Shown piece by piece: positions 50,386-58,021 of a stretch of DNA of 64,000 bases. The notes under the pieces were generated by a model, which did not search any database, was not told the DNA's origin, and worked only from the letters and a program-made list of their open reading frames with translations. The stretch's first letter is position 1. The number at the start of each line of letters is the position of its first letter. Both the position numbers and the translations under genes were made by a program. Origin of the DNA: Salinilacustrithrix flava (GTDB lineage Bacteria > Actinomycetota > Acidimicrobiia > Acidimicrobiales > Salinilacustritrichaceae). The DNA lies in assembly GCA_024128875.1 (NCBI GenBank), contig JAMYFF010000002.1, positions 186,001 through 250,000 of the forward strand, read 5' to 3'.

Positions 50386-50868
50386 ATGCAGACGATCGAC
50401 GTCGTGGTGGAGATCCCCCGGGGGAGCCGCAACAAGTACGAGTACGACCACGAGCGCCACGTGTTCCGACTCGACCGGCGGCTGTTCTCGGCCACGGTGT
50501 ACCCGGCCGACTACGGGTTCATCCCCGACACCCTCGGCGAGGACGGCGACCCCCTCGACGCGCTGGTGATCATGGAGGAGCCGACCTTCCCCGGCTGCTG
50601 GATCCAGGCCCGCCCGGTCGGCGTCTTCTGGATGACCGACGACGCCGGCCCCGACGCCAAGATCGTCTGCGTCCCGGCCCACGACCCACGTTGGGAGCAG
50701 GTGCCCGAGATCGAGGACCTCCCCGACTACCTCCTCTCGGAGATCGAGCACTTCTTCACCGTCTACAAGGACCTCGAGCCCCACAAGTTCTCCTCGACCC
50801 GTGGCTACGAGGGATCCGAGGCGGCGTGGACCGAGATCCGCGCCGCCCACGAGCGCTACGTCCCCTGA
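50386..50868 (+). CDS. ppa: Inorganic pyrophosphatase (family I)
   Basis: 160 residues, soluble hexameric type. VVEIPRGSRNKYEYDHERHVFRLDR contains substrate-binding Lys/Tyr; YPADYGFIPDT and GDPLDALVI carry the metal-binding aspartates; the later ARPVGVFWMTDDAGPDAKI adds two more. Three in-frame ATGs exist (50374, 50377, 50386); the third is preferred from family alignment. The last 13 bases overlap the convergent ROK kinase. Confidence 0.94.
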   Translation: MQTIDVVVEIPRGSRNKYEYDHERHVFRLDRRLFSATVYPADYGFIPDTLGEDGDPLDALVIMEEPTFPGCWIQARPVGVFWMTDDAGPDAKIVCVPAHDPRWEQVPEIEDLPDYLLSEIEHFFTVYKDLEPHKFSSTRGYEGSEAAWTEIRAAHERYVP

Positions 50869-51839
50869 GTCGGGGGGCGCCGGGCGGACTCCAGCGCGAG
50901 CACGGCGGCCCCGATGGCGCCGGCCCGCTCGCCGAAGTGCGCGGCGACGATGGGCACCACCGGCCGGTGGCCCCGCGCCAGCACCTGGTCGGGCACCGCA
51001 CCCTCGATGCGGGGCAGCAGGACGTCCTCGGCCTCGATGACGCCACCGCCGAGCACCACCACGCCGGGGTCGAGCAGGTCGACCAGGTTGGCGATGCCGG
51101 CGGCCACCCACCACACGAACTCGTCCAGCACGAGGGAGGCATCGTGGTCACCGGCGCGCACGGCCGCGATCACGTGCTCGCCCCGGACGCCCTCGGGCTC
51201 CCCGCCGGCGAGATCGACCACTGCGTCGAGCCGACCGGCGAGGGCGGCGTCACGGCCCAGCCGGCCGAGGCCGGAGCCCGACGCGTAGCGCTCCCAGCAG
51301 CCCCGCCGGCCGCACGGGCACGGCGGCCCGCTCGGGTCGATCAGCATGTGGCCCGGCTCCCCGGCGAAGCCGTTGGCGCCGTGGCGCACGAGCCCACCCA
51401 CGACGATGCCGCCGCCGATGCCGGTGCCGAGGGTGAGCAGGATGCCGTCGGACCACCCGGCGCCGGCGCCGCCCCGGAACTCGGCATAGGTCGCGCAGGT
51501 GGCGTCGTTGTCGGCGGCGACCGGGCGCCCGAGTCGGGTGCCCACGACCTCGCCCACGGCCAGGTCGATGACGCCGGGGAGGTTGGCCCCGAAGCGGAAG
51601 ACGTCGCCGTCGTCGATGAGCCCCGGGATGCCGAGGCCGACCGGGCCGGAGCCGCCGGGGTCCAGAGCCTCCACGAGCTCGGCGATGCCGTCGACGAGGG
51701 CGGCGGCGCCGACCGGGGTCGCCAGGCGCGTCTCGGCGATCACCACGGTCGGGGACGTGGCGTCGACGACCACGCCGAGCATCTTGGTGCCGCCGATGTC
51801 GATGCCGACGGCTCGCTCCTGGTCCGCGGGGGCGGCCAC
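50856..51839 (-). CDS. ROK family glucokinase
   Basis: 327 residues. Phosphate loop VGIDIGGTKMLGV, catalytic Asp in AADNDATCATYAEF, LGTGIGGGIV, and the zinc site GEPGHMLIDPSG followed by CPCGRRGCWERYASG, all intact. This is the normal glucokinase-type ROK layout, unlike the zinc-less paralogue at 29822. The GTG at 51839 follows the eRF1-like gene stop by 5 bases, so they are co-transcribed. The tail overlaps ppa. Confidence 0.92.
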   Translation of the reverse strand: MAAPADQERAVGIDIGGTKMLGVVVDATSPTVVIAETRLATPVGAAALVDGIAELVEALDPGGSGPVGLGIPGLIDDGDVFRFGANLPGVIDLAVGEVVGTRLGRPVAADNDATCATYAEFRGGAGAGWSDGILLTLGTGIGGGIVVGGLVRHGANGFAGEPGHMLIDPSGPPCPCGRRGCWERYASGSGLGRLGRDAALAGRLDAVVDLAGGEPEGVRGEHVIAAVRAGDHDASLVLDEFVWWVAAGIANLVDLLDPGVVVLGGGVIEAEDVLLPRIEGAVPDQVLARGHRPVVPIVAAHFGERAGAIGAAVLALESARRPPTQGT

Positions 51840-51844
51840 GGGGT

Positions 51845-52957
51845 TCAGTAGCGGAGCAGGGCGCCGACGCGGCCGAGCACGTCGAGGTCGGCGTTGCCGT
51901 CGCACACCACCACGCGGCAGGACTGGCCGAGCGCGGCCTCGACCGCCTCCTCGACCAGGTCGGGGACCGCCACCATCTCCGCGCCGCACGTGCAGGTCCG
52001 GCCGACGGTGGCCAGCCGGTCGCAGGTGTCGCAGCGCCAGCCCTCGACCTCGTACCCGTCGGAGACGAGCAGCCGGTCGACCCGCCGCTCGGCGAGGGCG
52101 TCGACCACGGGCCCGATGCCGGCGACGCCACGCCCGTCGCCGTTCACCGCGGCGCGCAGCTCCTCCACCAGTGCCGCCTCTCGGGCGGCCTCGATGGCGC
52201 GCTCGGCCTCCAGCGCGGCGCGGCGCAGGTCGGCCTCGGGTGCGCTCGGTGCCACGTCGAGCCGGGCGCGGAGCCGCTCGCCGAGGTACGGGTGCAGGTC
52301 GGCCTCGAGCTCGGAGGCCACGCCCTCGGCGGCGGCGAGCACCAGGTGGTCGAAGCCGGTCGACTGGTAGACGGACCAGGCCAGCTCCGCGGCGTGGCGC
52401 AGGTGCTGGTGGGTCATCTCCTCGCGGTGCTGCTCCACGCCGCCCCGGTCGTGCTCGCCGACGGTGTCGTAGTCGCGCCCGATGTCGTCGGTGCGCTCGA
52501 CCTTCTCGACCAGCTCGCCGAGGCGGTACACGAGCACGCGGGCGTGCTGCTTGTCGGCGGCGAGCACCGCGACCTTCTCGCTCTGCTGCAGGACGAGCTC
52601 GAGCTGGCCCACCGCCGGGGTCGGGTTCACCACCAGCTCGTTGCGGACCGGCACCGGGAGCTCGTGGACCACGAACAGGTCGTGGGCGTCGCAGGAGAAG
52701 AGCGCGACGCCGCGGGTCGAGGTCCGATCGAAGCCGGCACCGACGCGGTCCACGATCCGCGCGATGTCGGCGTCGACGGCCTCGTCGACCTCCGGGCGGC
52801 GACGCATCCGACGGACCATCTCGTCGAGGGCCCGCTCGTAGTCGGCAGGGCGCACGTAACGGCCGCCGTCGACGTCGAGGTAGCAGGACGTGACGAGCGC
52901 GCCGTTGCTGCGGATGGCGGCCAGGGCACGGATGTCGTCTTCGGTGATGACGGGCAC
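51845..52957 (-). CDS. Bacterial eRF1-like (baeRF/Vms1-type) protein with zinc ribbon
   Basis: 370 residues. The layout resembles bacterial proteins related to archaeo-eukaryotic release factor eRF1: an N-terminal RNaseH-like domain (VALFSCDAHDLFVVHELPVPV), a central loop RGGVEQHREE (about 171-180) in the place of the peptidyl-tRNA-cleaving GGQ loop, a Pelota-like domain with LAAAEGVASELE, and a C-terminal zinc ribbon (CDTC and CTC). Members may release peptides from stalled ribosomes. AGGAGG 8 bases before the GTG at 52957 fixes the start. Confidence 0.78.
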   Translation of the reverse strand: MPVITEDDIRALAAIRSNGALVTSCYLDVDGGRYVRPADYERALDEMVRRMRRRPEVDEAVDADIARIVDRVGAGFDRTSTRGVALFSCDAHDLFVVHELPVPVRNELVVNPTPAVGQLELVLQQSEKVAVLAADKQHARVLVYRLGELVEKVERTDDIGRDYDTVGEHDRGGVEQHREEMTHQHLRHAAELAWSVYQSTGFDHLVLAAAEGVASELEADLHPYLGERLRARLDVAPSAPEADLRRAALEAERAIEAAREAALVEELRAAVNGDGRGVAGIGPVVDALAERRVDRLLVSDGYEVEGWRCDTCDRLATVGRTCTCGAEMVAVPDLVEEAVEAALGQSCRVVVCDGNADLDVLGRVGALLRY

Positions 52958-53033
52958 GTGGTGTCCCTCCTGGGGGTCGTGGTTCGGGCGCATGGTAGGA
53001 CCTCGCCCGGCAGCCCGGGCCGGGCGGGGGTGG

Positions 53034-54158
53034 TCATGTCGGGGCCGCCGCGGATCGCCGGGGCACCGGTTCGATGTGGGCAGCTCGACGGGGGCCGACG
53101 GACCGGGCCCAGGCCACGGCCGCGGGATGCTCGTCGACCACGACGACCTGCACGGCGCCGGCCGCGGCAGCGAGTCGGTCGAGCAGCGACGTCACGTCCG
53201 CGTCGTCGAGGTGGCCGAGGGCGCCGTCCAGCAGGAGCGGGACGGCACCAGCGAGCCGGGTCGGCCGGTGGTCAGCGAGCCGGGCGCTGAGGCGCGCGCC
53301 CAGATCCTGCACCGACGGGCGCTCGCCGCCCCGCGGCGTGAGCTCGGCGCGGACCGCATCGAGGCGCACGATGGCTTCGGCATGGGCGGCCGTGGCGCGC
53401 GACGCCCGGGCCCGCGGGGCATCGAGGTCGTGCTCGGCGCCGCCGGACGGCGGCTCGGGGAAGGCCAGGGCGGCTTCGATGGCCGCCAGCTCCACACCCG
53501 CTCCGACTGCCCAGCCGACGTCGATCCGCCGCTCCTCGAGCCAGTCCTCCGCGATGCGGACCAGCTCCCCCACGGGCAGGCCGAGGTCGTCCACGTCGAT
53601 GCCGACGCCGGCCAGGGCCTCGACGAGGTCGCCCGCCCACGTCGGTGCGCCGGCGCGTCGCCGGTCTCGGACCTCGTCGAGGGCGGCCCGCACCGGCTCG
53701 GCGACGACCGCCTCGTGCCGGGCGATGCCGGCCCGGAGCGCGGCGGCGCGGGCGCGCAGCCCGCCGTGCGAGGGCCGCGCCGCCGCGATCTCGCTGCGGG
53801 CGAGCTCGTCGCAGGCCTCCCAGCGGTCCGACGACAGGAGCACCACGTCGCGCTCGGCCGTGCGCAACCGGGTCGCAGCGTCGCCGGGCAGGTCCCCGTC
53901 GACGTTGGCGCCGGTGACGACGGCCCCGACCGGGTTGCCCTGCACCTCGAGCAGGTCCAGATCCGCCTGGGTGGCGTCGAGCAGGAGCCCGTGGGCCTCG
54001 ATCAGCGCGGGGAGCGCCGGTTCGAGGCCGGAGGCGATTGCGTCGAAGGCCTGGCGCAGCGTCGCGCGCTGCGGCTCCGACAGGCCCGACACGACGGACA
54101 CGGCCGGGTGCAGGTCCACGAGGTGACCGTCGTCGAGCTGGACCCGCAGCACCCGCAT
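53034..54158 (-). CDS. SMC/RecF-like ATPase-domain protein without a P-loop
   Basis: 374 residues. The start RVLRVQLDDGHLVDLHPAVSVVSGL looks like the first strands of an SMC or RecF head, and the end PLLLDGALGHLDDADVTSLLDRL followed by VQVVVVDEHPAAVAWA looks like the Walker B/D-loop strand. The Walker A lysine is absent: the loop reads SGLSEPQRATLR. The middle is Ala/Arg/Glu-rich and helical. It may be a structural half-head or a degenerate ATPase. Start shares a base with the stop of the upstream small gene. Confidence 0.6.
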   Translation of the reverse strand: MRVLRVQLDDGHLVDLHPAVSVVSGLSEPQRATLRQAFDAIASGLEPALPALIEAHGLLLDATQADLDLLEVQGNPVGAVVTGANVDGDLPGDAATRLRTAERDVVLLSSDRWEACDELARSEIAAARPSHGGLRARAAALRAGIARHEAVVAEPVRAALDEVRDRRRAGAPTWAGDLVEALAGVGIDVDDLGLPVGELVRIAEDWLEERRIDVGWAVGAGVELAAIEAALAFPEPPSGGAEHDLDAPRARASRATAAHAEAIVRLDAVRAELTPRGGERPSVQDLGARLSARLADHRPTRLAGAVPLLLDGALGHLDDADVTSLLDRLAAAAGAVQVVVVDEHPAAVAWARSVGPRRAAHIEPVPRRSAAAPT

Positions 54159-54505
54159 CAGCTGACGGAGATCCGCTCGAACCCGTCGGGCGGGTCTTCG
54201 TCGGTGCCGTCGTCCGCCTCGGCGCCCTCATCGGCAGCGGGGACCGGCCACCGGCCGGAAGCGAAGCCGGCGACGGCCTCGGTGGCGTTGCGGGCGACGG
54301 CGCCGACCGTGCGGACGACGGTCTCGGCAGCGGCGGGATCCTGCAGGATCGACTCGGCGGCGTCGAGCATGGCCCGTCCGGCTCGGATCGCCTCGAGCGC
54401 AGCCCGCTGGAACTGGTCGATGCCGGTCTGCACCGGGTCGGCCGCGCCCTCGGGTCCCGGGGCGTCGGTGGGGTCGGCGGGGTCTTGATCCATGCTCGCC
54501 GCCAT
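54158..54505 (-). CDS. Small acidic hypothetical protein
   Basis: 115 residues (111 if the second ATG is used). Acidic, Pro/Asp-rich ends flank a helical core (VQTGIDQFQRAALEAIRAGRAMLDAAESIL and VGAVARNATEAVAGFA). No motif is recognised. Its TGA overlaps the SMC-like gene start (TGATG), and it lies 17 bases after the ArsA-like gene, so the three probably form an operon. Confidence 0.6.
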   Translation of the reverse strand: MAASMDQDPADPTDAPGPEGAADPVQTGIDQFQRAALEAIRAGRAMLDAAESILQDPAAAETVVRTVGAVARNATEAVAGFASGRWPVPAADEGAEADDGTDEDPPDGFERISVS

Positions 54506-54522
54506 GTTGCCAGACGGCGTCG

Positions 54523-55692
54523 CTAGCGGGTCGGGGCGAAGGTGACGGCCAGCGCACCGTCCCGCAGGGCCGCGTCCACCACCTGGCGGCGCTTGAGCGA
54601 GTCGGGCAGCAGGATCGAGCGGCGGTACGGGCCGACCCGGACGAGCAGCTCGTCGTCGCGGCGACCGAGCACCAGCTCGTCACGGTCCGCGAACGGCAGG
54701 TCGACCGAGAGGACGTCCCCCGCATCGGTGCGCTCCAGGCGCATCGGCGCCACGTCGGCCCGGTGCCGGGCCGGGTCGTCGTCGCCGTACAGGGCCGTGC
54801 CGAACGCACGGAGGCGGTCGACCCCCACCAGCTCGTGGGGCGCCAGCTCCGCTCGCAGCACCGGCACGGGGGCGAAGCCCTCCTCGATGGTGGCCAGGTG
54901 GTCCAGGTCGCGCTGCTTCCAGTCCTCGAACCACGGATCCGACACCGCGTCGGGCAGCAGCCGGTTGGCGATGACCGCATCGACGCTGTAGCCGAACAGC
55001 GACAGGTAGGTGAAGGTCCGTCGGGCCTCGGCCACCACGATGCGCTCCGGGTTCACCACCAGGCGGGCGCTGGTGACCGACCGGTCGGTGAGCAGCTCCT
55101 TCACGCCGTCCAGCCGCTCGTAGAAGCGCTCCACCGCCCCGAAGACGTCGTCGCCGGGCACCGGCAGGTCGGTGACCGAGCCGAGCAGGGGGCTGACGAC
55201 CTTGTTGACCCGACGTCCCATCGGGAACAGGCGCTCCATCCACCAGGCCAGGACCCCGGGCAGCGACAGGAGCCGGATCGTCTCCGCGGTGGGCGCGCAG
55301 TCGACCACGATCGTGTCCCACTCCCCGGACGCGGCGTAGCGCTTGATGTCGGTGAGGGCGAAGATCTCGTCGAGGCCGGGCACGACGGAGAGCTCCTCGG
55401 CCTCGATCTCGTCCACACCGCCCCACCGGAACACCGCCTGGAGGTAGGACTGGATGTCCTCCCAGGCGTCCTCCATGCGGTCCTGGGCGTCGAGCTGCTG
55501 ACCCCAGAGCCCGTCAGTGATCTCCACGGTCAGGTCGCCCAGCTCGATGTCGAACGCGTCGCCGAGCGAGTGGGCCGGATCCGTGGACAGCACGATGGTG
55601 CGCTGGCCCGCATCGGCGCAGCGGACCGCGGTGGCGGCCGCCGTGGTGGTCTTGCCGACGCCGCCCTTGCCGGTGAACAGCAGGATCCTCAC
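54523..55692 (-). CDS. ArsA/Get3-family ATPase with C-terminal HSP20-like domain
   Basis: 389 residues. P-loop FTGKGGVGKTTT (deviant Walker A, residues 8-15), switch I STDPAHSLGDAF, and switch II VVDCAPTAETIRLL. The final about 70 residues (SVDLPFADRDELVLGRRDDELLVRVGPYRRSILLPD) look like the alpha-crystallin fold found at the end of many actinobacterial ArsA proteins. No arsenic genes are nearby, so a chaperone or targeting role is likelier than arsenite export. GTG start at 55692. Confidence 0.88.
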   Translation of the reverse strand: MRILLFTGKGGVGKTTTAAATAVRCADAGQRTIVLSTDPAHSLGDAFDIELGDLTVEITDGLWGQQLDAQDRMEDAWEDIQSYLQAVFRWGGVDEIEAEELSVVPGLDEIFALTDIKRYAASGEWDTIVVDCAPTAETIRLLSLPGVLAWWMERLFPMGRRVNKVVSPLLGSVTDLPVPGDDVFGAVERFYERLDGVKELLTDRSVTSARLVVNPERIVVAEARRTFTYLSLFGYSVDAVIANRLLPDAVSDPWFEDWKQRDLDHLATIEEGFAPVPVLRAELAPHELVGVDRLRAFGTALYGDDDPARHRADVAPMRLERTDAGDVLSVDLPFADRDELVLGRRDDELLVRVGPYRRSILLPDSLKRRQVVDAALRDGALAVTFAPTR

Positions 55693-55702
55693 GACAGGCC
55701 GA

Positions 55703-56143
55703 TCACACCGTCCCGGTCACGTGCTCGCGCAGCTCCCGCAGCGCGGTGGAGATGATCCGGGCCTCGGCGCGGCGCTTGACGAAGCCGGGCAGCGGGATCG
55801 CCAGGTCGACGCGCAGGTGGTAGGTGACGTCGGTGCCGCCATCGCGCTCGGCGAACTCGTAGGCCCCGTCGAGCACCTTCTGGATGTCGCCGTTGACCAG
55901 CTTCCAGGGCAGCCGGCGCGGTGCGTCGTCCCAGTCGTAGGCCAGGGTGTAGGTGGTGGAGCGACCCATGGCGGCGGCGCGGAACCGCACGAGCAGCGCC
56001 CGCCCCTGGTCGTCGTGCTGGACGACGGTGGCCTCCTTCAGGTCGCGGGCCCACGTCGGGTACGCCTCGAAGTCGGTGAGCACCGACCAGATCCGCTCGA
56101 GCGGCGCCTCGATGTGCATCTGCTGGGTGGCCTGATCGGGCAT
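55703..56143 (-). CDS. SRPBCC (START-like) ligand-binding protein
   Basis: 146 residues of the polyketide cyclase/dehydrase-like SRPBCC fold: HIEAPLERIWSVLTDFEAYPTWARDLKEA is the standard opening, and the final helix ends IPLPGFVKRRAEARIISTALRELREHV. Such proteins bind a hydrophobic ligand in a deep cavity; the ligand is unknown. A CAGAAT hexamer lies 7 bases before the ATG. Ten bases separate it from the ArsA-type gene. Confidence 0.82.
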   Translation of the reverse strand: MPDQATQQMHIEAPLERIWSVLTDFEAYPTWARDLKEATVVQHDDQGRALLVRFRAAAMGRSTTYTLAYDWDDAPRRLPWKLVNGDIQKVLDGAYEFAERDGGTDVTYHLRVDLAIPLPGFVKRRAEARIISTALRELREHVTGTV

Positions 56144-56190
56144 GTGGGCGATTCTGCCTCACGACCGGCGCCGGCACCCGGCTGGCCGGC

Positions 56191-56427
56191 TCAGCGCGGG
56201 CTGCCGGGCGCGTTCCGGCGGATCACCACGTAGTAGTAGCCGAGCAGGATGCCGTAGCCGATCAGCACGGGGACGAGCAGGATCGCCACGACCAGCCAGC
56301 GGATCCAGGCGGTTCGGTCCGCGGCGCCACCCTCGAAGTGGTCGGCCGGGCGCTGGAGGCAATCGAGCATGGCGATCATCGCCGGGAACTCGAGCCCGAT
56401 GATCACGAGCCAGAGCGGCGGCGTCAT
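56191..56427 (-). CDS. Small two-helix membrane protein
   Basis: 78 residues. One hydrophobic helix at the N-terminus (PPLWLVIIGLEFPAMIAML) and one near the C-terminus (WLVVAILLVPVLIGYGILLGYYYVVI) are joined by a short polar loop. Not assigned to a family. ATG 56427 overlaps the previous stop by 4 bases. Last of the five-gene sepH operon. Confidence 0.65.
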   Translation of the reverse strand: MTPPLWLVIIGLEFPAMIAMLDCLQRPADHFEGGAADRTAWIRWLVVAILLVPVLIGYGILLGYYYVVIRRNAPGSPR

Positions 56428-56912
56428 CGACCGCGCCCGGCGTCGTCCTTCGGGTGGAAGGTGCCGTGCCGGGCGCCCCACATGGCCATGGCCCCCAGAC
56501 CCAGCATCGGAGCCAGGACGGCGAAGGCGACCGCCGTGTACGGGCGCACGCTGGCGGCGACGACCGCAGCCACGACCTGGACAGCGAACGCGACCCGGAG
56601 GCGGAACCGGACCACCTTGGGCGCCGTGCCGCTGAGGAAGAAGAGCCCGCCGAGGGTGATCTGCTCCTCCCGCGAGCGCACCACGCCGACGGCGTAGCCC
56701 CACAGGAACAGCACCACGCCGATGGCGAACAGCACGCCCGAGACCCAGGCGGTGAGCACGCCGGCCCCGTCGGGACTGGCCACGCCCACCACCGCGGCGA
56801 CGACCAGCGCGCCCGTGCCGACGAAGGAGAGCTGCACCAGGCCAGCACCCTCGTGGACGCCGTCGGGATCGGTGGCGTCGGCCGCCGGTGGGGATGGTGG
56901 GGAGTCGCTCAC
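56424..56912 (-). CDS. Four-helix integral membrane protein
   Basis: 162 residues. A Pro/Ser/Asp-rich N-terminus (about 1-28) is followed by four predicted helices (about 30-50, 56-76, 105-125 and 129-148) and a short basic tail. The middle loop SREEQITLGGLFFLSGTAPKVVRFRLR is polar. The GTG at 56912 overlaps the mannosyltransferase stop by 4 bases. No family recognised. Confidence 0.7.
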   Translation of the reverse strand: MSDSPPSPPAADATDPDGVHEGAGLVQLSFVGTGALVVAAVVGVASPDGAGVLTAWVSGVLFAIGVVLFLWGYAVGVVRSREEQITLGGLFFLSGTAPKVVRFRLRVAFAVQVVAAVVAASVRPYTAVAFAVLAPMLGLGAMAMWGARHGTFHPKDDAGRGR

Positions 56913-58021
56913 GTGTCCTCGATCGCTGCCGCCAGCTGCGGCGCGAGCCGGTCGTAGTCGAAGTGCTCGACGGCCCGGATCCGGGCTGCTTCCCCCATCC
57001 TCGCCCGCAGACCGGGGTCGGACAGCAACCGCTCGAGCGCCGTCGTGACCGCCTCCACGTCGTTCGGATCCACCACGAAGCCGGTCTCGCCGTCGACGAC
57101 CGCCTCGGAGGCGCCGCCGCTGTCGCCGGCGACCTGGGGCACCCCGGCCGCAGCTGCCTCGAGGAACACGATGCCGAAGCCCTCCTGCTCGAGCCCGCCC
57201 CACCGGCTCCGGCACAGCATGGCGTAGACGTCGGCGGCGCCGTGGACGAGGGCGAGCTCCTCCTCCGGCACGCGGCCGAGGAACGTCACCGGCGCGCCCG
57301 TGACGTTCACCCGCTTCTCCAACCGCTCCCGGTCGCGACCGGATCCGGCGATGGCCACCTGCAGATCGGGGATGCGGGCCGCCAGGTGGGCCGAGGCGTC
57401 GATGAGCACGTCCATGCCCTTGCGGGGCACGAGCCGGCTGAGGCTGAGCACCAGCGGCCCGTCGTGGAGCCCGTGACGAGCGCGGACCTCGGTCTTCTCG
57501 GTCGCGCCGAGCGGTCGGAAGCGGCTGCTGTCGATGCCGCACGGCACCACCGTCAGCGGGAGCGGCCGCCCGGCGGCGTGCTCGGCCTCGGCGGCCGGGT
57601 ACCCGCCGAAGGCCACGACCCGGCGGGCGCCGACCAGGACCCGGCGCAGGGCGAGCCGGCTGCCCGGGAGCCGGCCCGGCACCGTGACCTCGGCCCCGTG
57701 GAGCAGGACGTCGTAGGGCCGCTGCAGGTGCGGTCCGAGCAGCCCGAGGGGCAGCGCGGGATCGAGCACGACCGTGTCGGCGCCGATCTCCTCCGCGAGG
57801 GCGTCGATGCGCCGGACCAGGCCCGGGTGGGGCAGCAGCACCGGGTCGGTGGTCCGCTCGACCCGGAACTGCTGGGCGGCGTCCCACGCCTCGGCCTCTG
57901 GGTGCGGCGTGGTGAGCACGGCGAAGGAGTCGGGGTCGAGCCGACGCCAGAGCTCCCACAGGAGGGTCTGGATGCCGCCGATCTTGGGCGGGAAGTCGTT
58001 GGTGACGAGCAGGTGGGTCAT
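56909..58021 (-). CDS. pimB: GT4 glycosyltransferase, PimB-like
   Basis: 370 residues, GT-B fold. HLLVTNDFPPKIGGIQTLLWEL matches the acceptor loop of PimB-type phosphatidylinositol mannosyltransferases; LSLSRLVPRKGMDVLIDAS and EGFGIVFLEAAAAGVPQVAG are the donor-binding motifs (the EX7E pair starts at EGFGIVFLE). It probably adds mannose from GDP-mannose to PIM lipids at the cytoplasmic membrane face. Overlaps queG before it and a membrane protein after it by 4 bases each. The symbol is by similarity. Confidence 0.8.
   Translation of the reverse strand: MTHLLVTNDFPPKIGGIQTLLWELWRRLDPDSFAVLTTPHPEAEAWDAAQQFRVERTTDPVLLPHPGLVRRIDALAEEIGADTVVLDPALPLGLLGPHLQRPYDVLLHGAEVTVPGRLPGSRLALRRVLVGARRVVAFGGYPAAEAEHAAGRPLPLTVVPCGIDSSRFRPLGATEKTEVRARHGLHDGPLVLSLSRLVPRKGMDVLIDASAHLAARIPDLQVAIAGSGRDRERLEKRVNVTGAPVTFLGRVPEEELALVHGAADVYAMLCRSRWGGLEQEGFGIVFLEAAAAGVPQVAGDSGGASEAVVDGETGFVVDPNDVEAVTTALERLLSDPGLRARMGEAARIRAVEHFDYDRLAPQLAAAIEDT

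Noticed and set aside
54523..55692. Arsenic resistance locus
   Set aside because: Single ArsA-type ATPase with no arsB, arsC, arsD or arsR nearby.
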